Below, piece after piece: positions 53,637 through 62,917 of a DNA stretch of 64,000 nucleotides (the stretch's first letter is position 1; each line of letters opens with the position of its first letter). Under the pieces are notes generated by a model. That model saw only the letters and a list, made by a program, of their open reading frames with translations, had not been told where the DNA came from and made no database searches. The DNA comes from JAUIET01 sp045106985. GTDB taxonomy: Bacteria; Pseudomonadota; Gammaproteobacteria; Pseudomonadales; JAUIET01. A program made the position numbers and the translations under genes. The stretch spans positions 62,001-126,000 of the forward strand of contig JBGCFQ010000017.1 of NCBI GenBank assembly GCA_045106985.1, given 5' to 3'.

Positions 53637-56027
53637 ATGCGAATTCGCCTACCCAGCTCCGAAGCTATCTTTCTGAGTGGCCTGTTAGCGTTGCTAGCCG
53701 CCCTAAGCAGCTGGCTAAACACACCACAGGCCCTTAACAATATAATTCACGACAGCTTTCAGCGGACCGCTCTCGGCCAAGCTCCTGAAGACATACTGAT
53801 CGTCGGAATTGACGAGGCCAGCCTTCAAGGTATTGGTAAGTGGCCTTGGCGCAGAGATATTCATGCGCAGCTTATTGATAGGCTGGCCGCCGCCCGCGTA
53901 AAAGCCATCGCCTACGATATTGTGTTCTCTGAACGCGATACCCCCAACCCTGAATACGATGCAAAACTAGTACAATCGGTTCGAAATTTTGGGCGTGTGG
54001 TACTTCCTGTATTTGTTGGCGAAAACAAACCGGGAGGTCAATTACTGGAAATTATTCCCTTCGACGAGCTGGCCGAGGCTGCACACTTAGCGCACGCACA
54101 TATTGAGATAGACGAAGACGGCCAGCTTCGCTCAACGCACTTAAAGGAAGGACTGGGAAGCGCATACTGGGAACACATGACAGTCACTCTGCACCGGCTC
54201 GCGTATAACAGCGTGCCAGAGCCGCTTCCCGGACTTCGCTCACCCGACGTCGACAATCAAGAGAATGCCAGTCTTATTGTCCGCGATTACAGAACCCAGA
54301 TTCGCTTCAGCGCTCGCCCAGCCGGTTTCAGAATGCTCAGTTTCATTGACGTTTTAGATGGTCGCTACCCGGCAAGTGAACTGCAGGGGAAAATCATTTT
54401 TGTTGGTACTATGGCCGCAGGACTAAGCGACACTCTAGCCACTCCGGTCTCTAGCGAAAATCGGCATATGCAAGGTGTTGAGCTTAATGCAAATATCTTC
54501 GCTGCCCTGCGCAGTGGTACGCTCATCACCCCATTAACAGCGCTACAAAAAATAACCGTCACTGGCGTTGCTGCCTTTCTTTGCCTTCTTGTTATTACCA
54601 GCGCCGCGCCCGCCATTTCTTTGTTGATGACCATTGGCTTAACGTTCTTTTTAGCGGCAACCAGTTTTGTACTGCTTGCCTACAACAATATTTGGTGGCC
54701 ACCAGCAGCTTGTTGCATCGCAGTGTCTATAGGATACCCACTGTGGTCCTGGCGCCGCTTAGAGCGCTCAATGGGCTACCTGCGCGAAGAAATGCTCTCT
54801 CTGGGCCAGGAAGGAAGGCTGCTGGATCACGAATTATTGGATGATGCCGGAAGCACACCTTGGCAAGAAGCTTCTGCCTCTGTTCCCAAGCGAAATATTG
54901 ACGTTGTGGCATTCCACATAAACCAAATACGAAATAGCCATGCGAATAGGCGCCGCTTGCGCCACTTTATTTTCAGCTGCTTGGCAAACTTGTCTGACGG
55001 AGTGGTTGCAACCTCAAGTAATGGCCGCGTTGTATTGATCAATGATCAAGCGCGACAGCTATTGCTGCCCGGTGGAGAGGCAGCGCATGAGATGGATTTT
55101 CGAGCTTTATTGGAATCCAATCTGAACACTGAAATGGCAGCGAACCAGCTCGCAGCCTTGGCCAAAGCCATTGATGGAGTTTATCAAAGCGGAGAGGAAA
55201 CTGAATTCGAGTTTCTGAGCAAGACGGATAACGAAATATTGTTGCAAGGTAATGAGTTTGCGTTAAGTGAGGATTCCGATACTGCTGATGAAGACGACAA
55301 AATCGTCGTGTTTACCCTAACCGATATTACTCGCATCAGAGAAATGGAACGCACTCGAGCAGAAACGCTTAACTTCGTTTCGCATGACTTGCGCTCGCCA
55401 TTGGTGTCGATACTGGCGCTAATAGAACGCAGCCGTGGGCAAAGCGATGAATTGATGGACATTCGCAGCTACGCCCAACGCGCACTCTCATACACTGAAA
55501 GTTTTTTACAACTGGCCAGAGCAGAGGCCGATAACATCTCGTTCTACGAGTGTGACCTTCACTCAGTCGCTGATAATGCTTCAGAGTATGTATATACATT
55601 GGCCGCGAGAAGACGAATTCGAATCGAATCTACCCACTGTGATGAGGATGTTTGGATTTGGGGTAACGGCGACTTGCTGGAACGAATGATCATTAACTTG
55701 CTAGACAACGCTATAAAGTATTCAGCAGAAGGTTCGGTGGTTAAACTGCACTTAACTACCGACTCAAATAACTCGACAGCCATACTAACAGTTAGTGATT
55801 CAGGAATAGGTATTCCCGAGGAGGACCTACCTCACTTGTTTGAACAATTTCGACGTGGTAGCTCTGAGGAATCGAGAACGCGCAAGGGCGCCGGCCTAGG
55901 TCTGCGCTTTATCGCAGTGACAGCGCAACGACACAGCGGTAGCGTTCAGGTTAAAAGTCGGATAGGAGAAGGATCTGAATTCTCGGTTCGATTGCCGTTG
56001 TTCATATTGGATTCAGAGACTGAGTAA
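53637..56027 (+). CDS. CHASE2-domain sensor histidine kinase
   Basis: 796 residues. One N-terminal TM, a periplasmic CHASE2 domain to about residue 290 (ILIVGIDEASLQGIGKWPWRR; GKIIFVGTMAAGLSDTLATP), then three TMs, a PAS-like region, HisKA with His583 in NFVSHDLRSPLVSILALI, and HATPase (LLERMIINLLDNAIKY; SDSGIGIPEEDLPHLFEQF; RKGAGLGLRF). CHASE2 recognises unknown extracellular signals. The FecR/LysM gene is immediately upstream, suggesting the signal is in the cell wall (inference). Confidence 0.92.
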   Translation: MRIRLPSSEAIFLSGLLALLAALSSWLNTPQALNNIIHDSFQRTALGQAPEDILIVGIDEASLQGIGKWPWRRDIHAQLIDRLAAARVKAIAYDIVFSERDTPNPEYDAKLVQSVRNFGRVVLPVFVGENKPGGQLLEIIPFDELAEAAHLAHAHIEIDEDGQLRSTHLKEGLGSAYWEHMTVTLHRLAYNSVPEPLPGLRSPDVDNQENASLIVRDYRTQIRFSARPAGFRMLSFIDVLDGRYPASELQGKIIFVGTMAAGLSDTLATPVSSENRHMQGVELNANIFAALRSGTLITPLTALQKITVTGVAAFLCLLVITSAAPAISLLMTIGLTFFLAATSFVLLAYNNIWWPPAACCIAVSIGYPLWSWRRLERSMGYLREEMLSLGQEGRLLDHELLDDAGSTPWQEASASVPKRNIDVVAFHINQIRNSHANRRRLRHFIFSCLANLSDGVVATSSNGRVVLINDQARQLLLPGGEAAHEMDFRALLESNLNTEMAANQLAALAKAIDGVYQSGEETEFEFLSKTDNEILLQGNEFALSEDSDTADEDDKIVVFTLTDITRIREMERTRAETLNFVSHDLRSPLVSILALIERSRGQSDELMDIRSYAQRALSYTESFLQLARAEADNISFYECDLHSVADNASEYVYTLAARRRIRIESTHCDEDVWIWGNGDLLERMIINLLDNAIKYSAEGSVVKLHLTTDSNNSTAILTVSDSGIGIPEEDLPHLFEQFRRGSSEESRTRKGAGLGLRFIAVTAQRHSGSVQVKSRIGEGSEFSVRLPLFILDSETE

Positions 56028-56072
56028 AGTCGAGCTTCTAACCGGCAAAGGCTAAGAGCTCGACTGTTTACT
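56023..56072. terminator. Long hairpin covering the kinase stop codon
   Basis: AGTAAAGTCGAGCT pairs with AGCTCGAC and TTTACT (two-base bulge), fourteen pairs, around a 20-base loop. It contains the TAA of the kinase (56025-56027) and lies between converging genes. No T-run follows. Confidence 0.45.
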
Positions 56073-56103
56073 GTACAACATCTACTGCCAGCTTAACAAA
56101 CTA

Positions 56104-56904
56104 CTAAAACGAATAGGCCAGCGATATACCTGTTTCGGTATCTGTCTTTTCAGTACCAGGTGCGACGTCAGAGTTATTCTTCAGTCCATAGGATACGCGC
56201 AAAGCTATCGCGCCAATAACGTTGGTTTCAACGGCCACAATAAAGCGAGTAACTGTGTTGTCGCTACCTGCTTCAATGTTGAGCTCTTGGATAAGCTTGG
56301 CATTATCACTGAACTGCCAATCGAACGTTTCGGCGAACCTACCAACCATTTCATTATTTTTTGGAAGGACTCCAAACTTTCTCTGTAGACCGCTTGCTTC
56401 ATCAATTTCTGGCATCATCGTTACCGGATTTTGAAAATCGAATGCGCGACTTATTCGGTAGCCCGGGCCCACTTCTAAATTCAGGTTCATGGCATCCGTA
56501 GCAATTACTTTATAGCCGTAACCAAGAGCAGCTGTAGCTTGGTAATCAAAACCGCTGAAGCGATCATCATCGTATGAGGCATATCCGAAAAGATAGCTGC
56601 GGTCTGAGAGCGCTCTGTTTGATTGCAAAGACAGAAAGTACTTTTCTGCCGTAGTGCGCACAGAGTCGCTAGACCACAATGCACTAGTAGTGAAATTGTG
56701 GGTCCAGGCACCAATACTGCGCGTCACATCAAACAATGCGTTGCCAGTCTCCGTTTCGGTGTTACCACCGGTCATTACCAAGCCTGCACCAACAGTTCCA
56801 ACCCAGCCGTCTGCTGCTGGGTCTACCACATCTTGGGCAATAGCTGTTGCCGAAAAAAGTGCACCGGCCGAAACGGCTAAGGCGATTTTCTTTATTGAGT
56901 ACAT
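56104..56904 (-). CDS. DUF481 outer-membrane protein
   Basis: 266 residues with a Sec signal peptide (SATAIA/QD). GWVGTVGAGLVMTGGNTETETG and YASYDDDRFSGFDYQATAALGYGY match DUF481 (YdiY, salt-induced outer-membrane protein), a short beta-barrel ending with Phe. Function is unknown. AAGGAG precedes the ATG. It converges on the kinase gene. Confidence 0.85.
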   Translation of the reverse strand: MYSIKKIALAVSAGALFSATAIAQDVVDPAADGWVGTVGAGLVMTGGNTETETGNALFDVTRSIGAWTHNFTTSALWSSDSVRTTAEKYFLSLQSNRALSDRSYLFGYASYDDDRFSGFDYQATAALGYGYKVIATDAMNLNLEVGPGYRISRAFDFQNPVTMMPEIDEASGLQRKFGVLPKNNEMVGRFAETFDWQFSDNAKLIQELNIEAGSDNTVTRFIVAVETNVIGAIALRVSYGLKNNSDVAPGTEKTDTETGISLAYSF

Positions 56905-57053
56905 TGCTAACTCCTTACAGTAAAAGTATGCGGGTTTAATATTCTAACGAATTATATATATCTTCATAATGTCGCTCAGTTTAGCACTGAGTTTATTTTG
57001 GCAAAGATAAAAAATGTAAACGATCGACTAGGAAAGCCAAGAATGCGAAGTTG

Positions 57054-57084
57054 AAAAAAAAGACAGGCCCGAAAGCCCGCCTTT
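57054..57084 (-). terminator. Rho-independent terminator after the OmpA-family gene
   Basis: On the minus strand, AAAGGCGGGC-TTTCGG-GCCTGTC, two wobble pairs, is followed by eight T. It lies about 66 bp after the stop at 57151. Confidence 0.75.
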
Positions 57085-57150
57085 AGTTTTCTTACTATCT
57101 GCAAGCACCAGGTTGTCACCAAGCACTGCAGATTGAAACAAGCCTGCTCT

Positions 57151-58365
57151 TTACTGAGCTCGTTTCTCTTCTCTTGCTGATACTACCGCTACCACCCGTC
57201 GGTTACGCTGACGGCCTTCTTCAGTAGCGTTATCCGCTCTGGGTCTAGCTTCACCAACACCGACCGAGGTTACGCGGTCAGAACTAACGCCCTGGCTGAT
57301 CAACTGTTCAGCAATGGTTGCTGCACGCTTTTCAGACAACTGCTGGTTATAAGCTGCGGATCCACGATCATCTGTATGCCCCTCAACAACCACCTTAGTC
57401 AATGGATGCTCGCGCATGAATCTCACAACACGTTGCACTTCACTTTGGTGTTGTGGTCTTGCCGCTGCTGAATTAGTGTCAAACTCAACATCTAATTCAA
57501 CTTTCACGTCTTCGGTGATAATTAAGTAACAACCCTTATCATCTACCTTGGCGCCAGCTGCAGTATTAGGACATTCATCGAGATGGTTTGGCACACCGTC
57601 GCCATCGTCATCTTTGGCACAACCATTAGCATTAACTTCAACGCCTGCTGGAGTGTTGGGGCACTGGTCTATGTGATCAGCGACACCGTCGTTGTCGGAA
57701 TCCAGCGCACATCCTTTGTCGTCAACTTCTACTCCGGCGGGTGTTGCGGGACATTGGTCCAACTTATCGGATACGCCATCACCGTCGGCATCCTTTATGG
57801 TACGGTTCGTTTGAGCAAACATGTAGCTAATGCCCATATTGAAAGCAACATCAGTAATTTCGTCGTCAAGACTGGTCACGCCTCGAATATCACCACGCCA
57901 TGCCAAACGATCAGTAAGAGCGCGCTTAAGGCCTACACCGTAGTTAACGAAGCTTTCTTCAATGTCACCTGTTGGAGTTACACCACCTACAACAATGTTT
58001 TCGCCCGGATCAAATTCGGCACGGCCGCCGCCCAACACTAAGTATCCCTGCAATGCATCATCAGGGTTAACAGTATATAAAGCATCAAGTCGATATTGCG
58101 TAAGGTCTACTTCACGGCTTGAGAGGGCTTGGTCAAGTTCTGTATTCACCCGAATGCCAACAAGCTCTGTTGTCCATCGGTTATTAAACTGATAGCCAAG
58201 ACCCAAAGAAGGATACAAATCGCCTTCTAGATTTCGCTCATCGGCAAAGTCCATGTAGCCAGCACCTGGCACAAGCGTAAAACCGCTCACGTCGTCGGCA
58301 ACCACCGCCGGGGCGGCTAGCAATGCACACATTGCCATGCCTAGCCTAAAATTCATCCTGTTCAT
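57151..58365 (-). CDS. OmpA-family outer-membrane protein with TSP3-like repeats
   Basis: 404 residues. Signal peptide, an N-terminal eight-strand beta-barrel, three calcium-type thrombospondin-3 repeats (DADGDGVSDKLDQCP; DSDNDGVADHIDQCP; DDDGDGVPNHLDECP), and a C-terminal OmpA/peptidoglycan-binding domain (VVVEGHTDDRGSAAYNQQLSEKRA). OprF-like; links the outer membrane to the cell wall. GAGG precedes the ATG. Confidence 0.93.
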   Translation of the reverse strand: MNRMNFRLGMAMCALLAAPAVVADDVSGFTLVPGAGYMDFADERNLEGDLYPSLGLGYQFNNRWTTELVGIRVNTELDQALSSREVDLTQYRLDALYTVNPDDALQGYLVLGGGRAEFDPGENIVVGGVTPTGDIEESFVNYGVGLKRALTDRLAWRGDIRGVTSLDDEITDVAFNMGISYMFAQTNRTIKDADGDGVSDKLDQCPATPAGVEVDDKGCALDSDNDGVADHIDQCPNTPAGVEVNANGCAKDDDGDGVPNHLDECPNTAAGAKVDDKGCYLIITEDVKVELDVEFDTNSAAARPQHQSEVQRVVRFMREHPLTKVVVEGHTDDRGSAAYNQQLSEKRAATIAEQLISQGVSSDRVTSVGVGEARPRADNATEEGRQRNRRVVAVVSAREEKRAQ

Positions 58366-58670
58366 TTTGATTAACCTCTTCAGTGTGTTTCAACGCCAAT
58401 GCCTAAACATTGTGTCAATACGGGAACCTAGTAACGCCTGCTCTGAAAGCCAAAGCGATAACGGCGAATATTAGTCGATGATAGTGGCGAGCATTGTAAA
58501 AGAATGTAATGTATAGAGAGCATTAAAAATTGCCATGCTATTAACTGGAAATTAGTGTTTTTTACGCTAAGGTGTCTATTTTTTGCGCAAACTGATGACA
58601 TCTAGTTCACTTGACCCATTAACCAAGCGAATCCAAGCTGTACAGCGGTTTAAATTTTTGGATAGTTGCA
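58366..58670. other. Intergenic region between ompA-like and aldehyde dehydrogenase genes
   Basis: 305 bp of A/T-rich divergent promoter region. I see no clear operator, terminator or small gene. Confidence 0.4.
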
Positions 58671-60212
58671 ATGTCTATATATGAATCTTTGAAGAGCGGC
58701 GATGGCGCTCGCCGTGTGCTGCAGTTGCGCAGCCCTGTTACGCTCGAAGTTACCGGGCAGATCGAATGCGCCAATACCGAAGATGTGCAGCAAGCTGTTG
58801 CCAAAGCCCGCGAAGCGCAGCAGAGTTGGGGCGCCTTAAGCTTTAAAGAGCGCGCATCCTATATGGATAAAGCCCAGAAGGTCTTGCTCGCCCGCCAAGA
58901 CGATGTCATCGACATGGTCGTTAGCGAAACCGGCAAAGCGCGAACCGATGCCTTCAGTATGGAGGTGTTCTCATGTCTGGATTCCATTTGTTATTACGCA
59001 AAGAACGCTGAAAAATTTCTGAAGCCGGAGAAAGTTAAACCGCACGGCATAATGCGCATGATGAAGCGCGTGACAATCACCTATAGACCGTTGGGTGTTG
59101 CAGGAATTATTACGCCCTGGAATGGGCCCTTCGTTTTGGCGGTTAACCCTGCAGTACAGGCAATGATGGCCGGCAACGCAGTGGTGATAAAAGGCTCCGA
59201 GGTTACTCCTTACTCTACTAAAATGGTTGAGGAAATATTTGCCGAAGCGGGTTTGCCAGACGGCGTTCTACAGGTTCTTGTTGGTGATGGGCAGACTGGT
59301 GCCGATTTATGTGAAGCCGGTGTCGACAAAATTTCGTTCACTGGCAGCGTTAATACCGGACGCAAAGTAGCGGAGTCTTGCGCTCGCCAATTGATCCCGT
59401 GCACATTAGAACTTGGCGGTAAAGACGCGATGATTGTTTGCGCTGACGCAGATATTGATCGAGCGGCCCAGGGCGCGGTAATAGGCTCGTGCATGAATAC
59501 CGGACACTATTGTTGCGGCACTGAGCGGATCTACGTTGTCGCTGACGTATATGGCGAGTTTGTTGAAAAGTGCACCGAGATCACCAGAAACCTTAAGCAA
59601 GGGTCAGACCTAGGCTTTAATGAAGACGTTGGCGCGGTTTTCTGGGACCGACAAATGCACATTATGGAAAGTCATGTTGACGACGCCAGGGCGAAAGGCG
59701 CCAATGTATTGGTTGGCGGTGAACGCAACACCGAGCTGGAAGGTTTGTATTACCGCCCCACGGTGATGACTGACGTTACTCACGACATGGATATAATGAA
59801 GTCTGAGACCTTCGGCCCAATACTCTGCATCCAGAAAGTTAACGACGAGCAAGAAGCAATAAAACTGGCCAACGATTCCGACTACGGTTTAAGTGGCAAT
59901 GTCTGGACTCAGGACGAGGACAAAGCAATGAAGCTAGCGCTACAAATGGACTCTGGTTCGGTGTGTATTAATGATCACGCCATCACTTACGGTATTCCCG
60001 TTGCTCCATTCGGTGGCGTAAAAACCAGCGGCGTCGGCCGCGTAAATGGCAAGCAGGGAATGCGTGGCTACACAAAAACTGTACCGATTATCATAGAAAA
60101 GAAAGGCGGCGAGATGGCGAACGCTTTTCCATATACTGCCAAAAAGGCGGAAGGAATGAAAAAATTTGCCAAGTTTCTTTGGGGGACACCTATCGGCAAA
60201 TGGCTTTCCTGA
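58671..60212 (+). CDS. Aldehyde dehydrogenase family protein
   Basis: 513 residues. ALDH motifs: GIITPWNGPFVLAVNP, ITSFTGS-type nucleotide segment (KISFTGSVNTGRKVAE), ELGGKDAMIVCADAD (general base Glu), GHYCCGTERIYV (nucleophile Cys), and ETFGPILCI. Oxidises an aldehyde with NAD(P). Substrate unknown; the context does not help. A Lys-rich C-terminal tail is longer than usual. Confidence 0.9.
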   Translation: MSIYESLKSGDGARRVLQLRSPVTLEVTGQIECANTEDVQQAVAKAREAQQSWGALSFKERASYMDKAQKVLLARQDDVIDMVVSETGKARTDAFSMEVFSCLDSICYYAKNAEKFLKPEKVKPHGIMRMMKRVTITYRPLGVAGIITPWNGPFVLAVNPAVQAMMAGNAVVIKGSEVTPYSTKMVEEIFAEAGLPDGVLQVLVGDGQTGADLCEAGVDKISFTGSVNTGRKVAESCARQLIPCTLELGGKDAMIVCADADIDRAAQGAVIGSCMNTGHYCCGTERIYVVADVYGEFVEKCTEITRNLKQGSDLGFNEDVGAVFWDRQMHIMESHVDDARAKGANVLVGGERNTELEGLYYRPTVMTDVTHDMDIMKSETFGPILCIQKVNDEQEAIKLANDSDYGLSGNVWTQDEDKAMKLALQMDSGSVCINDHAITYGIPVAPFGGVKTSGVGRVNGKQGMRGYTKTVPIIIEKKGGEMANAFPYTAKKAEGMKKFAKFLWGTPIGKWLS

Positions 60213-60264
60213 TCAGGTCTACAATGATATCTAGAGTTACCTGTTACAACGATGCTGCGAGAAT

Positions 60265-61077
60265 TTAGCTTAGAAACCGGGCGCGCATAGCCTCCAATTC
60301 CGGGGAGGCTAGGCCAAACGTTTTCTCGAGATACTGCTCTGTTGTCTCGAAGTGCTCGTCTATCGCCACAAAGGCTTCTTCAATAAACTCCTCACGCACT
60401 TCTAACATTGGACGAATCAAATCTGGCTTGATCTTGTCAAATCCGAATTCTGAGTACTTTTTTTGCATCCGCTCAATTTCCGCATCAGGCTTGAAGTATT
60501 GCCCCGTGAGCATGTAGTCTTCAATAATCGTTTCTCGTGGAACATTCAAACACATCAGAATCAACGCCGCCGCAAATCCTGTTCTGTCTTTGCCCGCTGC
60601 ACAGTGAAACAACAGAGCTTGATCATCAGAAAGCGCCTGCATCTCATTCAACATCAACTTGAAAGAAGAGTGGTGCTCCAGTACAAACGCTCTATTAATG
60701 TCGACCATAAAGCCAGCTAAATCTATATCAAGTGGCGCAGCGTCAGCACTCCCAGCCCCATCTATTTGTTCAAAGAAACTGCTCTTACTGCCCGGGTCAA
60801 TTGGCATGTGAGCAATTTTGGGTGGGCGTAAAGAGTGAAGCCGCGTTGGGTCGCGTTCCAATTCTTCAGCACGTCGATAATCGCAGATTGTCACTATATT
60901 GCGCTGATCCATTAGATCCAGATCTGCGTCGCTGAGCTGAGAGAGAACGCCACTGCGAAATAGCCTTCCATAGCGCACCTGCCTGCCGCAGGACGAGCTG
61001 TATCCGCCTAAGTCTCGGAAGTTTGGAGTCCCGTCCATTGGAATGTGCTGTTGAGTCAAACCGGATTCTCTGTTCAA
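60265..61077 (-). CDS. Tyrosine/dual-specificity-type protein phosphatase
   Basis: 270 residues. NFRDLGGYSSS at the front and HCAAGKDRTGFAAALIL with the C-x5-R phosphatase loop define the Y_phosphatase3 family, which includes secreted or cytoplasmic tyrosine and phosphoinositide phosphatases. The start is a TTG at 61077 (no strong ribosome site); ATG 61038 is an alternative. It follows the TraB gene by 54 bp. Confidence 0.83.
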   Translation of the reverse strand: MNRESGLTQQHIPMDGTPNFRDLGGYSSSCGRQVRYGRLFRSGVLSQLSDADLDLMDQRNIVTICDYRRAEELERDPTRLHSLRPPKIAHMPIDPGSKSSFFEQIDGAGSADAAPLDIDLAGFMVDINRAFVLEHHSSFKLMLNEMQALSDDQALLFHCAAGKDRTGFAAALILMCLNVPRETIIEDYMLTGQYFKPDAEIERMQKKYSEFGFDKIKPDLIRPMLEVREEFIEEAFVAIDEHFETTEQYLEKTFGLASPELEAMRARFLS

Positions 61078-61130
61078 AATTAACTAGGATATTATAAAGT
61101 GCGTTTTAGTTTCAGTCTGCTTAAAAAGCG

Positions 61131-62312
61131 CTAACGAACAAGCTGCTCGGATGCGAAGCCCTTTTTATGCAGTAAGTTAACCACGCCATTGGGCCCACCT
61201 AAGTGGCCAGCACCAACGATAACAAAGTAGTCTCCACCTGCACTTATCCTATTAGATATTTTATCCGCCATCGCAAGGTTTCGTTCATCGAACATTTTCA
61301 CCATAAAACTCTTGAGCTCAGGAAACTCTTGCAGTGGCCTACTCATGGTTTCAAACAGTCCGTCTACGTCTCCTTCCAACCAGTCGATCACAAGAGCGTT
61401 CAACTCATTCTGCAACGAGCCATCTCGCAATGTGCTCAAAGTGTACTTGAGACTCACCTCTTGCTCTGCCGGGCTGCTTCCACTCATTAAGGCCAATTGC
61501 TCTTCAAAGGTTTCCAGCTGTTCGATTTTCTTGTTACGCGCGCGCGCTTTTTGCTCAAAGAAGCTATCAATACCAGCTTCCGAGTCAAAGCCGTACAATT
61601 GCATCTCTTGAGTCACTAACATCTGCTCGAACAACCATGGCTTCAGCGATTGCATGGATTGCAAGGTCATGCCGCGCTTCGCCAACACGTGCTCGGCGAG
61701 TGATAGGGTTTCTTTGCTAAGGTGGTTGCTTATAGCGTCTCCGCTCTCATAACGCCCACGACGGCTAAACGCATCTTGTAGAAACTCAGGGTCAATTGCT
61801 CCGAGGTCTACTTCGAGCACAAGAGTATCTGAGCCTGCAAACGCAGCCATAATACTCTTGTGCAGCGGAAAAGCGTTGCGCTTCATTAAATGCACAGAGC
61901 CAAAAAGATACACTGTTCCACGCGCCGAATTAAAGCGGAACAAACTCAACTTTGGCTCTTCAGCCTGACCCGCCTTCGAACGAAGCTCAGTGGCTGTTAA
62001 TACAGGTTCGCCGTCTATACTCACAGGCTCGCAAGCCACGCGCCCTAATGCGGCCTCTCTATTATTCTCGCATTCGCGCATTGCTTCACGTAGCGCTTCG
62101 TGTGTGCTATTAAGGCTAACTTTGACACTTTTTATTGCGTCATCACCGTTACCAGCACGCACGCTTGCGCTATACACAGGAACACTTTCACTACCAGCGT
62201 CCTGAGCAGCTAATGCGGTTGAGAAACAGCTAAGGCAGCATACAATTAGACGGCTTAGAAGTGTGAGGTAACTGTATTTTGCCGCGCTTTCGGGCAGATC
62301 CTTGTCTTTCAA
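61131..62312 (-). CDS. TraB/GumN family protein
   Basis: 393 residues with a signal peptide (CFSTALA/AQ). The first conserved GxxH motif is YLFGSVHLMKRNAF and the second is FVIVGAGHLGGPNGVVNLL. TraB-type proteins are putative metalloproteases. Start TTG at 62312 with AGGGA about eight bases before; the LON gene stop is only two bases away, so the genes are coupled. Confidence 0.8.
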   Translation of the reverse strand: MKDKDLPESAAKYSYLTLLSRLIVCCLSCFSTALAAQDAGSESVPVYSASVRAGNGDDAIKSVKVSLNSTHEALREAMRECENNREAALGRVACEPVSIDGEPVLTATELRSKAGQAEEPKLSLFRFNSARGTVYLFGSVHLMKRNAFPLHKSIMAAFAGSDTLVLEVDLGAIDPEFLQDAFSRRGRYESGDAISNHLSKETLSLAEHVLAKRGMTLQSMQSLKPWLFEQMLVTQEMQLYGFDSEAGIDSFFEQKARARNKKIEQLETFEEQLALMSGSSPAEQEVSLKYTLSTLRDGSLQNELNALVIDWLEGDVDGLFETMSRPLQEFPELKSFMVKMFDERNLAMADKISNRISAGGDYFVIVGAGHLGGPNGVVNLLHKKGFASEQLVR

Positions 62313-62314
62313 AT

Positions 62315-62917
62315 CTAGGGTTCCCTGCCACTAAGTCGATCGGTAATAAGCGTTATACGTGCGAGCACGTTGGCTACGGAATCGCAACACATCAGCTCAT
62401 ACTTTTCCTCTGCAGGAATTGGTAGCAACTGAGCCAAACAATAGGCTACGCAAGCGGAGGAAGTATAGTCAAAACTAACACCTGTTTGCGCAACACTGGG
62501 ATGGGCCGCTAATTGCTTTAACAACCCTGCTAAGTCTGCGTGGGCGGTAGGCAACTTATCATCTTGCTCCTCTGGCAAAAACTCCACATCGCCAAGCATT
62601 AGATAATCGTCTTGGACACTCGTGGCTTGAACAGAGAAGCGCTTTGAGCCTTCAACAACAATGCCAATACGGCCGTGCTCTAAACCATGCCAATCGACTA
62701 TATGGGCAAGCACACCAGTAGTATAAATTTTAGGAATGGCCACTCCCGCCTGCACCGACTCACTGCCACTCTTAAGGCCCACAATGCCGAAACCGACGCC
62801 TTTCCTCAAACAGCTCTTCACCATGTCCATGTAACGTGGCTCAAAAATTTGCAGCGAGATCCTCCCACGCGGAAACAATAAGGTACCAAGCGGGAACAGC
62901 GGTATGGCGTCGCTCAT
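62315..62917 (-). CDS. LON-substrate-binding-domain protein
   Basis: 200 residues consisting of a Lon N-terminal (LON_substr_bdg) domain without the protease: IPLFPLGTLLFPRGRISLQIFEPRYMDMVKSC, and a C-terminal helical part. Function unknown; it may recognise substrates or act with envelope proteases. The ATG overlaps the RND gene stop as ATGA. Confidence 0.85.
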   Translation of the reverse strand: MSDAIPLFPLGTLLFPRGRISLQIFEPRYMDMVKSCLRKGVGFGIVGLKSGSESVQAGVAIPKIYTTGVLAHIVDWHGLEHGRIGIVVEGSKRFSVQATSVQDDYLMLGDVEFLPEEQDDKLPTAHADLAGLLKQLAAHPSVAQTGVSFDYTSSACVAYCLAQLLPIPAEEKYELMCCDSVANVLARITLITDRLSGREP

